Source: Paracoccus aestuarii
GTDB lineage: Bacteria; Pseudomonadota; Alphaproteobacteria; Rhodobacterales; Rhodobacteraceae
Reading direction: 5' to 3'
Length of the DNA: 64,000 bases
Assembly (NCBI RefSeq): GCF_028553885.1
Contig: NZ_CP067169.1
Location: 1,817,501-1,881,500, forward strand
The translations under genes and the position numbers were made by a program. Positions within the stretch are counted from its first letter, which is position 1, and the number at the start of each line of letters is the position of its first letter. Positions 1 to 9,970 of the stretch are shown piece by piece. The notes under the pieces were generated by a model, which saw nothing but the letters and a program-made list of their open reading frames with translations, made no database searches and was not told the origin of the DNA.

Positions 1-1
1 G

Positions 2-1855
2 CTGTCCTTCGACATGCAGGTCGAGGTGGCGCGGCGCATGGGCTATCACGACACGGCCGCGCGCCGGGCGGTCGAATATTTCATGCAGGACTATTTCCGC
101 CACGCCACCCGCGTGGGCGAACTGACCCGCGTCTTCCTGACGGAGCTGGAGACCCGCCATGTCCGCGCGGCCCCCTTCCTGGGCCGCATCTTCCGCAGGC
201 GCCGCAAGATGCGCCCCGGTTTCGCCGATCAGCAGGGGCGGCTCTCCTATGCCGACGAGGCGCAGTTCCTGGACGATCCGCTGAACATCCTGCGCCTGTT
301 CGAGGAGGCGCTGCGCACCGGCATCCTGATCCACCCCGAGGCGCTGCGGACCGTGGCCGCGAACCTGCATCTGATCGACGAGAAGGTGCAGGCCGACCCC
401 GAGGCGATCCGCATCTTCATGGACCTGCTGCTGCGGCACGGAAATCCCGAACGCGCGCTGCGCCGCATGAACGAACTTGGGGTGCTGGGCGCCTTCATCC
501 CGGAATTCGAGCCGGTCGTGGCGATGATGCAGTTCAACCTCTATCACCACTACACGGTGGACGAACATTCCATCCAATGCGTCGCCGCCTTGGCCGAGAT
601 CGAGCGCGGCGAACATCCCGAGGACCTGCCTTTGTCCTCCGAGATCATCGAGGCGGGGGTGAACCGCCGCGTCCTCTATCTGGCGACGCTGCTGCATGAC
701 ATCGGCAAGGGCCGCCCCGAGGATCACTCGATCCTGGGGGCGCGCATCGCCCGGCGCATCGCCACGCGGATGGGCTTTGGCCAGGACGACGTGGACACGG
801 TCGAATGGCTGGTGCGCCACCATCTGCTGATGTCGGACGTGGCGCAGAAACGCGACATCGCCGATCCCCGCACCCTGCGCGATTTCGCCAAGGCGGTGAA
901 GACCAGGAAGCGGCTGGACATGCTGCTGGTCCTGACCGTCTGCGACATCCGCGGCGTGGGTCCGGGCACCTGGAACAACTGGAAGGCCATGCTGCTGCGC
1001 AAGCTGCATCAGGAAACCGCCGCCGCCTTGGAAAACGGTCTGGAGGAACTGAACCGCGACCGCCGCCAGGCCGAGGCCAAGCGGTCCCTGCGCCACATGC
1101 TGATCGCCAAGGGATGGGAGGCCCGCCAGATCCGGGCCGAGATCGGGCGCCATTACGACGCCTATTGGCCCGGTCTTCAGACCGCGACCCAGGCCGTCTT
1201 CGCCGAGCTGCTGTCCGGCATCGGCCCGGACGAGATCCGCATCGACCTGCGTGCCGATCCCGACCGTGACGCGACCCGCGCGGCCTTTGTGCTGTCGGAC
1301 CATCCGGGCATCTTCTCGCGCCTGGCGGGCGCGCTGACGCTGACCGGGGCGAATGTGGTCGATGCGCGGACCTACACCACCCGCGACGGCTATGCGACGG
1401 CGGTCTTCTGGGTCCAGGACGCCGAGGGCCACCCCTTCGCCGAGGACCGCCTGCCCAAGCTGCGCCAGACCATCCTGCGCACCCTGGGCGGCGAGATCGT
1501 CGCCCGCGAGGCCTTCGCCAGCCGCGACAAGCCCAAAAAGCGCAACCGGGAATTCAAGTTCCCGACCCATATCACCTTCGACAATGAAGGCAGCGATATC
1601 TACACCATCATCGAAGTCGATACCCGCGACCGCCCAGGCCTGCTCTATGACCTGACGCGGACGCTGGCATCGAACCATATCCAGATCGTCAGCGCCGTCA
1701 TCGCGACCTATGGCGCACAGGTGGTCGACAGCTTCTATGTCAAGGACATGTTCGGGCTGAAGCTGCACAGCCATGCCAAGCGCGACGGGCTGGAAAAGAA
1801 ACTGCGCGCGGCCATCGCCGATGGCGTCAAACGGGCCGAGGCTGAACAGGCATGA
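2..1855 (+). CDS. glnD: [Protein-PII] uridylyltransferase / uridylyl-removing enzyme, C-terminal part
   Basis: This is the 3' part of the nitrogen sensor that adds UMP to PII proteins when glutamine is low and removes it when glutamine is high. The reading frame is open from the first bases of the window, so the start and the nucleotidyltransferase core lie upstream. About 617 residues are visible. An HD phosphohydrolase domain carries LLHDIGKG near visible residue 230, with the downstream RHHLLM. Two C-terminal ACT domains follow, with SDHPGIFSRLAGAL and DTRDRPGLLYDLTRTL; these bind glutamine in the family. The stop overlaps the murJ start (ATGA), so the two genes are probably co-transcribed. 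Identification is secure. Confidence 0.96.
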   Translation: MSFDMQVEVARRMGYHDTAARRAVEYFMQDYFRHATRVGELTRVFLTELETRHVRAAPFLGRIFRRRRKMRPGFADQQGRLSYADEAQFLDDPLNILRLFEEALRTGILIHPEALRTVAANLHLIDEKVQADPEAIRIFMDLLLRHGNPERALRRMNELGVLGAFIPEFEPVVAMMQFNLYHHYTVDEHSIQCVAALAEIERGEHPEDLPLSSEIIEAGVNRRVLYLATLLHDIGKGRPEDHSILGARIARRIATRMGFGQDDVDTVEWLVRHHLLMSDVAQKRDIADPRTLRDFAKAVKTRKRLDMLLVLTVCDIRGVGPGTWNNWKAMLLRKLHQETAAALENGLEELNRDRRQAEAKRSLRHMLIAKGWEARQIRAEIGRHYDAYWPGLQTATQAVFAELLSGIGPDEIRIDLRADPDRDATRAAFVLSDHPGIFSRLAGALTLTGANVVDARTYTTRDGYATAVFWVQDAEGHPFAEDRLPKLRQTILRTLGGEIVAREAFASRDKPKKRNREFKFPTHITFDNEGSDIYTIIEVDTRDRPGLLYDLTRTLASNHIQIVSAVIATYGAQVVDSFYVKDMFGLKLHSHAKRDGLEKKLRAAIADGVKRAEAEQA

Positions 1856-3384
1856 AAAAGACCGGACTGGTGCGCGGCTTCCTGTCGGTGGGGCTGTGGA
1901 CGCTGATCTCGCGCGTGTCGGGATTCCTGCGCGACATCCTGATGGCCGCATGGCTGGGCACGGGCGCCGTGGCCGAGGCCTTCCTGATCGCGCTGTCCCT
2001 GCCCAACATGTTCCGCCGCTTCTTTGCGGAAGGCGCATTCAACACCGCCTTCATTCCGATGTTTTCCAAGAAGCTGCAGGACCCGGAGGATGCCCGCCGC
2101 TTTGCCCGCGAGGCGTTCTCGGGGCTGTTCCTGACGGTGCTGGCCTTGTCGGCGGTGGCGATGATCTTCATGCCGGGGCTGGTCTGGCTGATGGCCTCGG
2201 GCTTTGCGGGGGATGAACGCTTCGATCTGGCGGTGGAATACGGGCGGATCACGTTTCCCTATATCCTGCTGATCTCGATGGCCTCGATGATCTCCGGGGT
2301 GCTGAACGCGAATGGGCGGTTCACGGCGGCGGCGGCAGCACCGGTGCTGCTGAACCTGCTGTTCATCGTGGCGATGTATCTGGGCCGGTGGCAGGGCTGG
2401 GATCTGGGCCTGACCCTGGCCTGGGCCACGCCGGTCACCGGCATCGCCCAGCTGGCGCTGGTCTGGTGGGATGCGCGGCGGACGGGATACACCTTCTGGC
2501 CGGGCCGCCCCCGGCTGACGCCGGACATGCGCCGGCTGATCGCGGTGGCCCTGCCTGCGGCCTTCGCGGGCGGCGTGGTGCAGATCAACCTGCTGGTCGG
2601 CCGCCAGGTCGGATCGCGGTTCGAGGGCGCGATCGCGTGGCTGTCCTATTCCGACCGTCTGTATCAGCTGCCCTTGGGCGTGGTCGGCGCGGCGGTGGCG
2701 GTGGTGCTGCTGCCGGAACTGGCCCGCCGCATCCGGGCCGAGGATCACGCAGGCGGCCAGCAGGCCTTTTCGCGGGCCACCGAATTCGGGCTGTTTTTGA
2801 CCCTGCCATCGGCCTTCGCCATCGCGGTGATCGCCGAACCCATGGTCCGCACCCTGTTCGAACGCGGCGCCTTCACCGCCTTCGACACGCAGCAGACGGC
2901 GGCGGCGCTGGTCGTCTATGCCTTGGGCCTGCCGGCCTTCGTGCTGCAGAAGATCCTCCAGCCCCTCTATTTCGCGCGCGAGGATACCAAAACGCCCTTC
3001 CGTTTCGCGGTGATCGCGATGGTGGTGAACGCGGTCGCGGCCTTCGGGCTGATGCCTTTCATGGGCTTTCTGGCGGCGGCCTTGGGCACGACCATCGCGG
3101 CCTGGATCATGGTGGCCCAGCTGTGGTGGGGGACGCGCGCCATGGGCCAAGCGGCGCGGGCCGATGCGCGGCTGCGCCGGGCGGTGCCGCGGCTGGTCGC
3201 GGCATCGGCGCTGATGGCTGCGGGGCTGTGGGTCACGCGCGGCTGGCTGGACGCCGCGGGCCTGGATCGCGGGCTGGGGCTGGCGATCCTGGTCTTCGGG
3301 GGGGCGGCGCTTTACTTTGCGCTGGCCTTCGTGATCGGCGGCTATCGCCCGTCCGAGCTGCGCGCCGCGATCCGGCGGGGCTAG
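1852..3384 (+). CDS. murJ: Lipid II flippase MurJ (MviN)
   Basis: This 510-residue polytopic membrane protein of the MOP superfamily moves undecaprenyl-linked peptidoglycan precursor across the inner membrane. The N-terminus has the family pattern RVSGFLRDILMAAWLG followed by SLPNMFRRFFAEGAFNTAF, and about 14 hydrophobic segments follow. Length is typical of the family. The start overlaps the glnD stop by 4 bases, and glnD-murJ is a common alphaproteobacterial order. The 3' end overlaps the opposite-strand rhomboid gene by 4 bases. Confidence 0.96.
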   Translation: MKKTGLVRGFLSVGLWTLISRVSGFLRDILMAAWLGTGAVAEAFLIALSLPNMFRRFFAEGAFNTAFIPMFSKKLQDPEDARRFAREAFSGLFLTVLALSAVAMIFMPGLVWLMASGFAGDERFDLAVEYGRITFPYILLISMASMISGVLNANGRFTAAAAAPVLLNLLFIVAMYLGRWQGWDLGLTLAWATPVTGIAQLALVWWDARRTGYTFWPGRPRLTPDMRRLIAVALPAAFAGGVVQINLLVGRQVGSRFEGAIAWLSYSDRLYQLPLGVVGAAVAVVLLPELARRIRAEDHAGGQQAFSRATEFGLFLTLPSAFAIAVIAEPMVRTLFERGAFTAFDTQQTAAALVVYALGLPAFVLQKILQPLYFAREDTKTPFRFAVIAMVVNAVAAFGLMPFMGFLAAALGTTIAAWIMVAQLWWGTRAMGQAARADARLRRAVPRLVAASALMAAGLWVTRGWLDAAGLDRGLGLAILVFGGAALYFALAFVIGGYRPSELRAAIRRG

Positions 3385-4082
3385 CGCCGCCGGATCTGGG
3401 CCAGGGCGCGGCCCAGCCCCCCGTCCACCAGCAGGAAGGACAGCCCGAACCCCCAGGCAAAGCCCGCGATCTCGGCGATCCAGCCGGGGCCGGACCCGCC
3501 ATGGGCCAGCCCGAAGATCAGCTGGAAGGACAGCAGCACCCCGATCAGCACGAAGGCCCGGAAGCGGTTGGCGTTCTGCGCCGCCAGCCGTGTCCAGAGC
3601 AGGAAGGTGAAGGCCCCGACCAGCCCATAGACCGCCGGATAGCCCCCCACCAGCAGCGCGGGCCGCATCCCCGCCGCCGCCAGCACCGCCGCATAGACGA
3701 CCGCCCCGCCGATGGCCGATCCCAGAAACAGCGCCACCACGGCCCAGGGACGGAAATTTTGGGCGATCATGTTGCCCAAGGCCAGGGTGAAGACCAGAAC
3801 GAACAGCGCATGGGTCAGCGAGGCATGCACAAAGCTGAAGCTGACCGCGCGATAGGCCTGGTCCAGGTCCAGCGCGCCCAGGGTCCAGACCCTCTGGGCC
3901 AGTTCGGGCGGAAAGGCCGCCAGCCGGATGGCCGACAGGCGCAGGCCCACGCCCTCGGCCCCGCCGATCAGGCCGGCCCGGCCCAAGGCAAAGGCGGCCT
4001 CGGTGACGATGATGGGCAGGGCCAGCAGCCACAGGACCGGGGGTAGCGGGTTCAGCGGGGATTGGGTCAGTCCGGGGCGCAT
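3381..4082 (-). CDS. Rhomboid-like membrane protein, probably catalytically inactive
   Basis: This 233-residue protein has about six membrane segments and the overall rhomboid layout. [17 protein letters not shown] matches the conserved segment that carries the HxxxN-type motif in active rhomboids. The active-site GxSG segment reads [11 protein letters not shown], so the serine position is not serine. The last catalytic segment reads [10 protein letters not shown] where active enzymes have AHIAGxxxG, so the histidine is glutamate. It may therefore be a pseudoprotease that binds membrane proteins without cutting them. The chosen start gives MRPGLTQSP; an in-frame extension to 4244 would run over the trpS start. 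It is convergent with murJ. Confidence 0.8.
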   Translation of the reverse strand: MRPGLTQSPLNPLPPVLWLLALPIIVTEAAFALGRAGLIGGAEGVGLRLSAIRLAAFPPELAQRVWTLGALDLDQAYRAVSFSFVHASLTHALFVLVFTLALGNMIAQNFRPWAVVALFLGSAIGGAVVYAAVLAAAGMRPALLVGGYPAVYGLVGAFTFLLWTRLAAQNANRFRAFVLIGVLLSFQLIFGLAHGGSGPGWIAEIAGFAWGFGLSFLLVDGGLGRALAQIRRR

Positions 4083-4164
4083 GGGGGTCCTCGACGGCAC
4101 GGGTTGCAAGGGTGATGGGCAACCGCTAAGCCACGGGCCAGGAAATTCCAAGGCAGGCCGTCCC

Positions 4165-5202
4165 ATGTCCGACCCGATCACCGCTTCGTTCCGCCCGCGC
4201 ATCTTCTCGGGGATCCAGCCGTCGGGCGGGCTGACGCTCGGCAATTACCTGGGCGCGCTGAAGCGGTTCGCGGCGCTGCAGGGCGGGGAGGCCGAGACGG
4301 TCTATTGCATCGTCGACCTGCATGCGATCACCGTCTGGCAGGACCCCGAGGGCCTGCGCCAGCGCATCCGCGAGGCGGCGGCGGCCTTCATGGCGGCGGG
4401 GGTGGACCCGGAGCAATCGGTGCTGTTCAACCAGTCCCAAGTCAGCGCCCATGCGGAAATGGCGTGGCTGTTCAACACGGTGGCCCGCGTCGGCTGGATG
4501 TACCGGATGACCCAGTTCAAGGACAAGGCCGGCAAGAACGCCGAAAATGTCAGCTTGGGCCTTTTGGCCTATCCGGCGCTGATGGCGGCCGACATCCTGA
4601 CCTATCAGGCGACCGCGGTGCCCGTCGGCGAGGATCAGAAGCAGCATCTGGAACTGACCCGCGACATCGCGGCCAAGTTCAACCATGATTACGGCGTCAA
4701 TCACTTCCCGATCACCGAACCGCTGATCGAGGGCGTGGCCACCCGCGTCATGTCCCTGCGCGACGGCTCCAAGAAAATGTCGAAATCCGACCCCTCGGAT
4801 GCCAGCCGCATCAACCTGACCGACGATGCCGACACCATCGCCCAGAAGATCCGCAAGGCGCGGACCGATGCCGATCCCCTGCCCGGCCAGGTGGACGGCC
4901 TGAAGGACCGCCCCGAGGCCCGCAACCTGGTCAACATCTTCGCCGCCCTGACGGACGAGACCCCCGACGCGGTGCTGGCGCGGTTCGAGGGTCAGGGCTT
5001 CGGCGCCTTCAAGCCCGCCCTGGCCGAGGTCGCGGTCGAGGCCATGGCCCCGATCACCCGGCGGATGACGGAATACCTGGCCGATCCGGCCCAGATCGAC
5101 GCGATCCTGGCCCGGGGCGCGGATCGCGCCGATGCCATCGCGACGCCGATCCTGGACCGCACCAAGGACATCATGGGCCTGCTGCGCCGCCCGCGCGGCT
5201 GA
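4165..5202 (+). CDS. trpS: Tryptophanyl-tRNA synthetase
   Basis: This class I aminoacyl-tRNA synthetase charges tRNA-Trp. It has 345 residues, a normal length. The HIGH-equivalent segment is [14 protein letters not shown] near residue 20 and the KMSKS loop is [12 protein letters not shown] near residue 205. The start MSDPITASF puts the Rossmann core at its usual distance from the N-terminus; the open frame extends upstream over the antisense rhomboid gene but that part shows no conservation. It stands alone on its strand, downstream of glnD-murJ as in related genomes. Confidence 0.96.
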   Translation: MSDPITASFRPRIFSGIQPSGGLTLGNYLGALKRFAALQGGEAETVYCIVDLHAITVWQDPEGLRQRIREAAAAFMAAGVDPEQSVLFNQSQVSAHAEMAWLFNTVARVGWMYRMTQFKDKAGKNAENVSLGLLAYPALMAADILTYQATAVPVGEDQKQHLELTRDIAAKFNHDYGVNHFPITEPLIEGVATRVMSLRDGSKKMSKSDPSDASRINLTDDADTIAQKIRKARTDADPLPGQVDGLKDRPEARNLVNIFAALTDETPDAVLARFEGQGFGAFKPALAEVAVEAMAPITRRMTEYLADPAQIDAILARGADRADAIATPILDRTKDIMGLLRRPRG

Positions 5203-5257
5203 CGGGCGGGGGTTGCGGCCGCCCCCGGTGCCGCGTATCAGCATGCCATTCGCATGG

Positions 5258-5350
5258 ACCCGGTGAAATTCCGGGTGGCTCTTCCGGCCGCCGATCCGCC
5301 GGACAATTCGAACCTGTGCAAGATGATGCAGGGCCGGGGCAGCCCCGGTC
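5258..5350 (+). promoter_or_regulatory. Structured 5' leader of the SulP gene: three consecutive hairpins
   Basis: Three stem-loops lie in the 163-base gap before the SulP gene: 5258-5276 (six pairs, ACCCGG with CCGGGT, 7-base loop), 5283-5303 (six pairs, TCCGGC with GCCGGA, 9-base loop) and 5332-5350 (eight pairs including one G-U, 3-base loop). The last ends 15 bases before the ATG, close to the likely ribosome binding site around 5351-5358. The position suggests a cis-regulatory RNA. The alphaproteobacterial sul1 RNA motif, reported upstream of sulfate-transporter genes, is one candidate, but I recall its location rather than its consensus, so the class is not assigned. Confidence 0.4.
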
Positions 5351-5365
5351 GGGAACGGATTACAG

Positions 5366-6862
5366 ATGACACCCCTTCAAAGATACCGGCATGAATGGCT
5401 GGGCAATATCCGGCCGGACCTGCTGTCCGGCCTGGTCGTGGCGCTGGCCCTGATCCCCGAGGCGATCGCGTTTTCGATCATCGCGGGGGTGGACCCCAAG
5501 GTGGGGCTCTATGCCAGCTTCTCCATCGCGGTGATCACCGCGATCACCGGGGGGCGGCCGGGGATGATCTCGGCCGCGACGGCGGCGACGGCGGTGCTGA
5601 TGGTGACGCTGGTGCGCGATCACGGGCTGGAGTACCTGCTGGCGGCGACGGTGCTGGCGGGGCTGATCCAGATCGGCTGCGGGATCCTGAAGCTGGGCTT
5701 CGTGATGCGCTATGTCTCGCGTTCGGTGATGACGGGATTCGTGAACGCGCTGGCGATCCTGATCTTTCTGGCGCAGCTGCCGGAGCTGGACCTGCGCATG
5801 CCGGGCGTGACCTGGTTCACCTGGGCGCTGGTCGCGGCATCGCTGGCGATCATCTATCTGTTCCCGCGCATCACGCGGGCGGTGCCCTCGCCCTTGGTGA
5901 CGATCGTGGTGATGACGGCGCTGGCGGTGATGCTGGGCTGGGACGTGCGGACGGTGGGCGACATGGGCGCGCTGCCCGACACGCTGCCGGTCTTTCTGCT
6001 GCCCGACGTGCCGCTGAACCTGGAGACGCTGCGCATCATCCTGCCCTATTCCGTCGCGGTCGCGGTCGTCGGCCTGCTGGAAAGCCTGATGACCCAGAAC
6101 CTGGTCGACGACCTGACCGACACCCGCACCGACCGAAACCAGGAATGCATCGGCCAGGGCCTGGCCAACAGCGCCACCGGCTTCATCGGCGGCATGGCGG
6201 GCTGCGCGATGATCGGCCAGTCGATGATCAACGTCAAATCCGGCGGCCGCGGGCGGCTGTCGTCGCTGACGGCGGGGGTGGTGCTGCTGATCCTGGTCGT
6301 GGGCCTGGGCGATCTGGTCAGCCGCATCCCCATGCCCGCGCTGGTGGCAATCATGATCATGGTGTCGGTGGGCACCTTCAGCTGGTCCTCGATCGCCGAT
6401 CTGGGGCGCAACCCGGCATCGTCGTCGGTGGTGATGCTGGCCACGGTGGGCACGGTCGTCTGGACCCACAACCTGGCCATCGGGGTGATGGTGGGGGTGA
6501 TGCTGTCGGGCATCTTCTTCGCCGCCAAGATCGCGCGGCTGTTCCGCGTGACATCGACCCTGTCGGCGGACGGGCTCTCGCGGACCTATCTGGTCGAGGG
6601 TCAGATCTTCTTCGGTTCGGTCGAGGACCTGATGGCGGCCTTCGACTTTTCCGAACGGCTGGATCATGTCACCATCGACGTGGGACGCGCCCATGTCTGG
6701 GACATCAGCGCCGTACAGGCCCTGGACATGGCGATCGTGAAATTCCGCCGCAGGGGGGCGCAGGTGCAGGTCCTGGGCCTGAACCGGGCGTCCGAGGCGA
6801 TGATGGACCGCCTCGGGGTGCATGACAAACCGGATGCCATCGACAGGATGGCCGCGCATTGA
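5366..6862 (+). CDS. SulP family inorganic anion transporter (sulfate or bicarbonate type)
   Basis: This 498-residue SLC26/SulP transporter starts with a short cytoplasmic tail, then [21 protein letters not shown], the family opening pattern. About 10-14 hydrophobic segments run to near residue 390, and a C-terminal STAS domain covers roughly residues 400-495, with the phosphosite-like DISAVQALD segment. The family moves sulfate, bicarbonate or other anions, and substrate cannot be read from sequence. The universal stress protein gene follows after 14 bases, a frequent SulP-Usp pairing. A structured leader precedes it and may control expression. Confidence 0.9.
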   Translation: MTPLQRYRHEWLGNIRPDLLSGLVVALALIPEAIAFSIIAGVDPKVGLYASFSIAVITAITGGRPGMISAATAATAVLMVTLVRDHGLEYLLAATVLAGLIQIGCGILKLGFVMRYVSRSVMTGFVNALAILIFLAQLPELDLRMPGVTWFTWALVAASLAIIYLFPRITRAVPSPLVTIVVMTALAVMLGWDVRTVGDMGALPDTLPVFLLPDVPLNLETLRIILPYSVAVAVVGLLESLMTQNLVDDLTDTRTDRNQECIGQGLANSATGFIGGMAGCAMIGQSMINVKSGGRGRLSSLTAGVVLLILVVGLGDLVSRIPMPALVAIMIMVSVGTFSWSSIADLGRNPASSSVVMLATVGTVVWTHNLAIGVMVGVMLSGIFFAAKIARLFRVTSTLSADGLSRTYLVEGQIFFGSVEDLMAAFDFSERLDHVTIDVGRAHVWDISAVQALDMAIVKFRRRGAQVQVLGLNRASEAMMDRLGVHDKPDAIDRMAAH

Positions 6863-6876
6863 CGGGGGGACGGGAC

Positions 6877-7734
6877 ATGACGACGGACAAGATCATCGCG
6901 CTGGTGGACGATTCCCTCTATGCGCCCTCGGTCTGCGACCATGCGGGATGGCTGGCGGGGCGGCTCAATGCGCCCGTCACGCTGCTGCATGTGCTGGGCC
7001 GGCGCGAGGGGGCGCGGCCGCAGGACCTGTCGGGGACCATCCGCCTCGGCGCCCGCAGCGAGCTGCTGCAGGAGCTGGCATCGCTGGACGAACAGCGCGC
7101 CCGGCTGGCCAATGCCCAAGGCCGCGCCCTGCTGGAGGATGCGCGCGGCCTGACCGAGGCCGCCGGCGCCGCCCAGGTGGACACGCGGCTGGAACAGGGC
7201 GACCTGATCGACCACGCCACCGACCGCACGACCGACGGGTCGGTCATCGTCATCGGCAAGCGTGGCCTGGCGGCCGATTTCGCAAAGGCGCATCTGGGCT
7301 CGAACCTCGAACGGGTGGTCCGCTCGGCCCGGGTGCCGGTCCTGGTCGCGGCCCGCGCCTTCCGGCCCATGACCAGCGCGCTGGTGGCCTTTGACGGCGG
7401 CGGATCGGCCATGAAGGCGGTCGACCACATCTGCACCAGCCCCGCCTTCACCGGCATGCGGATCGAGGTCGCGATGGCCGACCCCCTGCCCCGCAACGCC
7501 CAAGGCCAGATGGACGAGGCGATCCTGCGCCTGCGCGCCGCGGGCCTGGACGCCCAGGCCGTGACCCTGACCGGCAGCCCCGAGACCGCCCTGCCCGAGC
7601 GTCTGGAATCCGCGGGCCATGACCTGCTGGTGATGGGCGCCTATGGCCACAGCCGCATCCGGCGGCTGATCATCGGATCGGTCACCACCCAGATGCTGCG
7701 CGAGGCGCGGCGCTCGGTCCTGCTGTTCCGCTGA
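6877..7734 (+). CDS. Universal stress protein, tandem UspA domains
   Basis: This 285-residue cytoplasmic protein has two UspA folds. The first starts at IIALVDDSLYAPSVCDHAGWL and the second around ALVAFDGGGSAMKAVDHI. The second domain ends with VMGAYGHSRIRRLIIGSVT, the G-x2-G-x9-G(S/T)-type ATP-binding loop, so it probably binds ATP; the first has GKRGLAADFAKAHLGSN, a weaker match. The ATG at 6877 is preceded by GGGGGGACGGGAC, a strong ribosome binding site; a TTG at 6859 is less likely. It probably forms an operon with the upstream SulP gene and may modulate that transporter. Confidence 0.88.
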   Translation: MTTDKIIALVDDSLYAPSVCDHAGWLAGRLNAPVTLLHVLGRREGARPQDLSGTIRLGARSELLQELASLDEQRARLANAQGRALLEDARGLTEAAGAAQVDTRLEQGDLIDHATDRTTDGSVIVIGKRGLAADFAKAHLGSNLERVVRSARVPVLVAARAFRPMTSALVAFDGGGSAMKAVDHICTSPAFTGMRIEVAMADPLPRNAQGQMDEAILRLRAAGLDAQAVTLTGSPETALPERLESAGHDLLVMGAYGHSRIRRLIIGSVTTQMLREARRSVLLFR

Positions 7735-7782
7735 TCCCGGCGCGGCTGTGCCCGGTGCTGGCCTTTCGGGGCCGGATGGCGC

Positions 7783-8967
7783 ATGATGGGTGCTCGCCGG
7801 CGTGCAGATCGACTGTTCGGCCCAAAGGATGACCCCGCAGACCCGGATTTCCGTTCATTTGACCTGTCACCCACCCCGTCCCGAACCCGCCCCCGTCGAC
7901 CTGCGTCCGCCCCCGGCCCGACCTATCCCCGCTTCAAGCGCCGCGTGCCGGAACGGCTGTTCTATGTGCTGCCCGCGCTGATGTGGCTGGCCCTGTCGAT
8001 CCGGCATGGCAGCATCACCCTGCCCACCGCGGCCAATCCGTCGATGGATGCGGGCGGGCTGTGGGGGGAAAGCAAGTCGCAGGGGCTGGACCTCTTCGGT
8101 CCCGAGGGGCAGGCCTTTCTGCCGCCCTTCGCGACGGTGGACTGCGCGCCCGATGCCGACCGCCTGGCGCTGGCCCGGGGGGCGATGGCGCGGGCTGGCC
8201 TGTCCTATCCGGTCGTGGCCAAGCCCGATCGCGGCTATCAGGGATGGGGCGTGCGGCTGCTGCGCGTCGAGGCGGATCTGGCCGATTACCTCTCGGTCCA
8301 GCCGCCGGGGGCGCGCGTGCTGCTGCAGGGGCTGATCGACCTGCCGGGCGAGGTCGGGATCTTCTATATCCGCGAGGTCGGGCAGGACCGGGGCCGCATC
8401 CTGTCCATGGCCCATGTCCACCCGCCCCATGTCATCGGCGACGGGCGCAGGCGCGTCGAGGAACTGGTCGCCGCCGATCCGATCCTGCAGGCCAATGCCG
8501 CGATCTATCGCGACCGCAACCCGGCCGACTGGAACCGCATCCCCGCACCGGACGAATTCATATGCCTGACCAATGCCCGCAGCGCGCGGCTCGGGGCGGT
8601 CTATCACGACGCCACCGCCGAGGTGACGCCGGAGCTGGAGGCGGTCATCGACCGCATCTCGCGCGAGATGCCCGATTTCCATTTCGGCCGCTTCGACATC
8701 CGCTTCCGCAGCCGCGAGGAGCTGGCCCGCGGCCAGACCATGCAGATCGTCGAGCTGAACGGCGCGGGGGCCGAGATGCTGCATATCTGGGCCGGGACCG
8801 GCACGCTGACCGGCGCCTGGCGGACGTTGTGGCGGCAGTATCGGGCGCTGTTCCGCATCGGGGCGGCGATGCGCCGGGCGGGGCACCGGCCCTTGGGGCT
8901 GCGCCGGATGCTGGCCCTGCAGCGCCAGCAGGAACGCCTGCGCCGCGTCTATCCGCCCAGTTCTTGA
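7783..8967 (+). CDS. ATP-grasp domain protein, D-Ala-D-Ala-ligase-like, substrate unknown
   Basis: This protein of up to 394 residues has an ATP-grasp core. YPVVAKPDRGYQGWGVRLL supplies the ATP-binding lysine and glycine-rich loop, and QIVELNGAGAEMLHIW has the metal-binding E-x-N. Ligases of this fold join a carboxylate to an amine or thiol through an acyl phosphate, but the acceptor here is unknown. A hydrophobic stretch near residues 60-70 (LFYVLPALMWLALSI) could be a membrane anchor or a buried helix. The first 40 or so residues are Pro/Arg-rich and poorly conserved in look, so the true start may be further in. An alpha/beta hydrolase gene follows after 67 bases. Confidence 0.7.
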   Translation: MMGARRRADRLFGPKDDPADPDFRSFDLSPTPSRTRPRRPASAPGPTYPRFKRRVPERLFYVLPALMWLALSIRHGSITLPTAANPSMDAGGLWGESKSQGLDLFGPEGQAFLPPFATVDCAPDADRLALARGAMARAGLSYPVVAKPDRGYQGWGVRLLRVEADLADYLSVQPPGARVLLQGLIDLPGEVGIFYIREVGQDRGRILSMAHVHPPHVIGDGRRRVEELVAADPILQANAAIYRDRNPADWNRIPAPDEFICLTNARSARLGAVYHDATAEVTPELEAVIDRISREMPDFHFGRFDIRFRSREELARGQTMQIVELNGAGAEMLHIWAGTGTLTGAWRTLWRQYRALFRIGAAMRRAGHRPLGLRRMLALQRQQERLRRVYPPSS

Positions 8968-9034
8968 CCAGGCCCTTGCGCGCGGCCGCGCGGGGCGGGA
9001 TGATCGCGCCAGCCATCCCCACCCGGACCCCGTC

Positions 9035-9970
9035 ATGATCGCCGATTTGCCCGACTGCCCCCGCCCCGGCCAGGTCATCACCATCCCCGCCGAGGATCCC
9101 GGCCCGGCCGCCGGCGCCTTGGGCTTCGTGCTGGAACCGTTCCAGCCGCTGCGCGAACAGTTCATCGCCATCACCGGCATCGGGCTGGAGGATGACGGCA
9201 CCGGCACCGATGCGGGCCTGCGCAGCCTGCGCCTGACCGCGGGGCCGGACGGCGCCCAGGTCGCGGTCATGGCGGCGGGCCAGGCGGGGGCGCAGCGGGT
9301 GATCTTCATTCATGGCAGCCCGGGCCTGGCCGAGGAATGGCGCCCGTTTCTGGCCGATGTGCCGCCGGGGCGACTGCATCTGGCACCCGACCGTCCGGGC
9401 TATGGCGACAGCGGCGCCGATCCGGTGACCGATCTGCAGGCCCATGCCGATGCGCTGCATCCGCTCTTGGGTCCCGCGACCCAGCCCGGCGTGGTGCTGG
9501 TCGGCTATTCCTATGGCGGGCCGGTCGCGCTGCGGATCGCCGCCGACAGGCCCGACCGGGTCGCGGGCGTCCTGCTGGTGGGCGCCGCCGCCGATCCCGG
9601 GCTGGAGGAGATCCACCCCCTGCAGGAGGTCGCGGCCCTGGATTTCTTTGCCCAGCTGCTGCCCTCGGAGCTGGCCAGCTCGAATGCCGAGCTGATGTCG
9701 CTGCGCCCGGGGTTGGAGGATCTGGCCCCCGACCTGGCCGGGTTGCGCCAGCCGGTGACCATCCTGCAGGGCCTCGGCGACACGCTGGTTCCGGCGGCGA
9801 ATGTCGATTACCTGCGCGCGATGCTGCCCGAACCCCCGACCGTGATCCTGATCGAGGGGGCCGACCATTTTTTGCCTTGGACCCATGCGCCCTTGCTGAC
9901 GCGCAGCCTGGACTGCCTGGTGGCGTCCCTGCCCGATCAGGCGCCGCGCGACCTGTCGGCGGGGAAATAG
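9035..9970 (+). CDS. Alpha/beta hydrolase
   Basis: This 311-residue alpha/beta-hydrolase-fold protein has an oxyanion segment VIFIHGSPGLAEEW near residue 95, the nucleophile elbow VGYSYGGPVAL near 160, a probable acid in GLGDTLVPAANVDYL near 247 and the catalytic histidine in EGADHFLPWTH near 275. The first 85 residues before the fold are not typical and may form a separate cap or a mis-set start. No signal peptide is seen, so it is probably cytoplasmic. The substrate is unknown. Its 3' end overlaps the convergent DedA-like gene by 34 bases. Confidence 0.8.
   Translation: MIADLPDCPRPGQVITIPAEDPGPAAGALGFVLEPFQPLREQFIAITGIGLEDDGTGTDAGLRSLRLTAGPDGAQVAVMAAGQAGAQRVIFIHGSPGLAEEWRPFLADVPPGRLHLAPDRPGYGDSGADPVTDLQAHADALHPLLGPATQPGVVLVGYSYGGPVALRIAADRPDRVAGVLLVGAAADPGLEEIHPLQEVAALDFFAQLLPSELASSNAELMSLRPGLEDLAPDLAGLRQPVTILQGLGDTLVPAANVDYLRAMLPEPPTVILIEGADHFLPWTHAPLLTRSLDCLVASLPDQAPRDLSAGK

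Noticed and set aside
5203..5230. Terminator after trpS
   Set aside because: GGGGG and CCCCC flank GCGGCCGC, but pairing is irregular and there is no T-run, so I did not list it.
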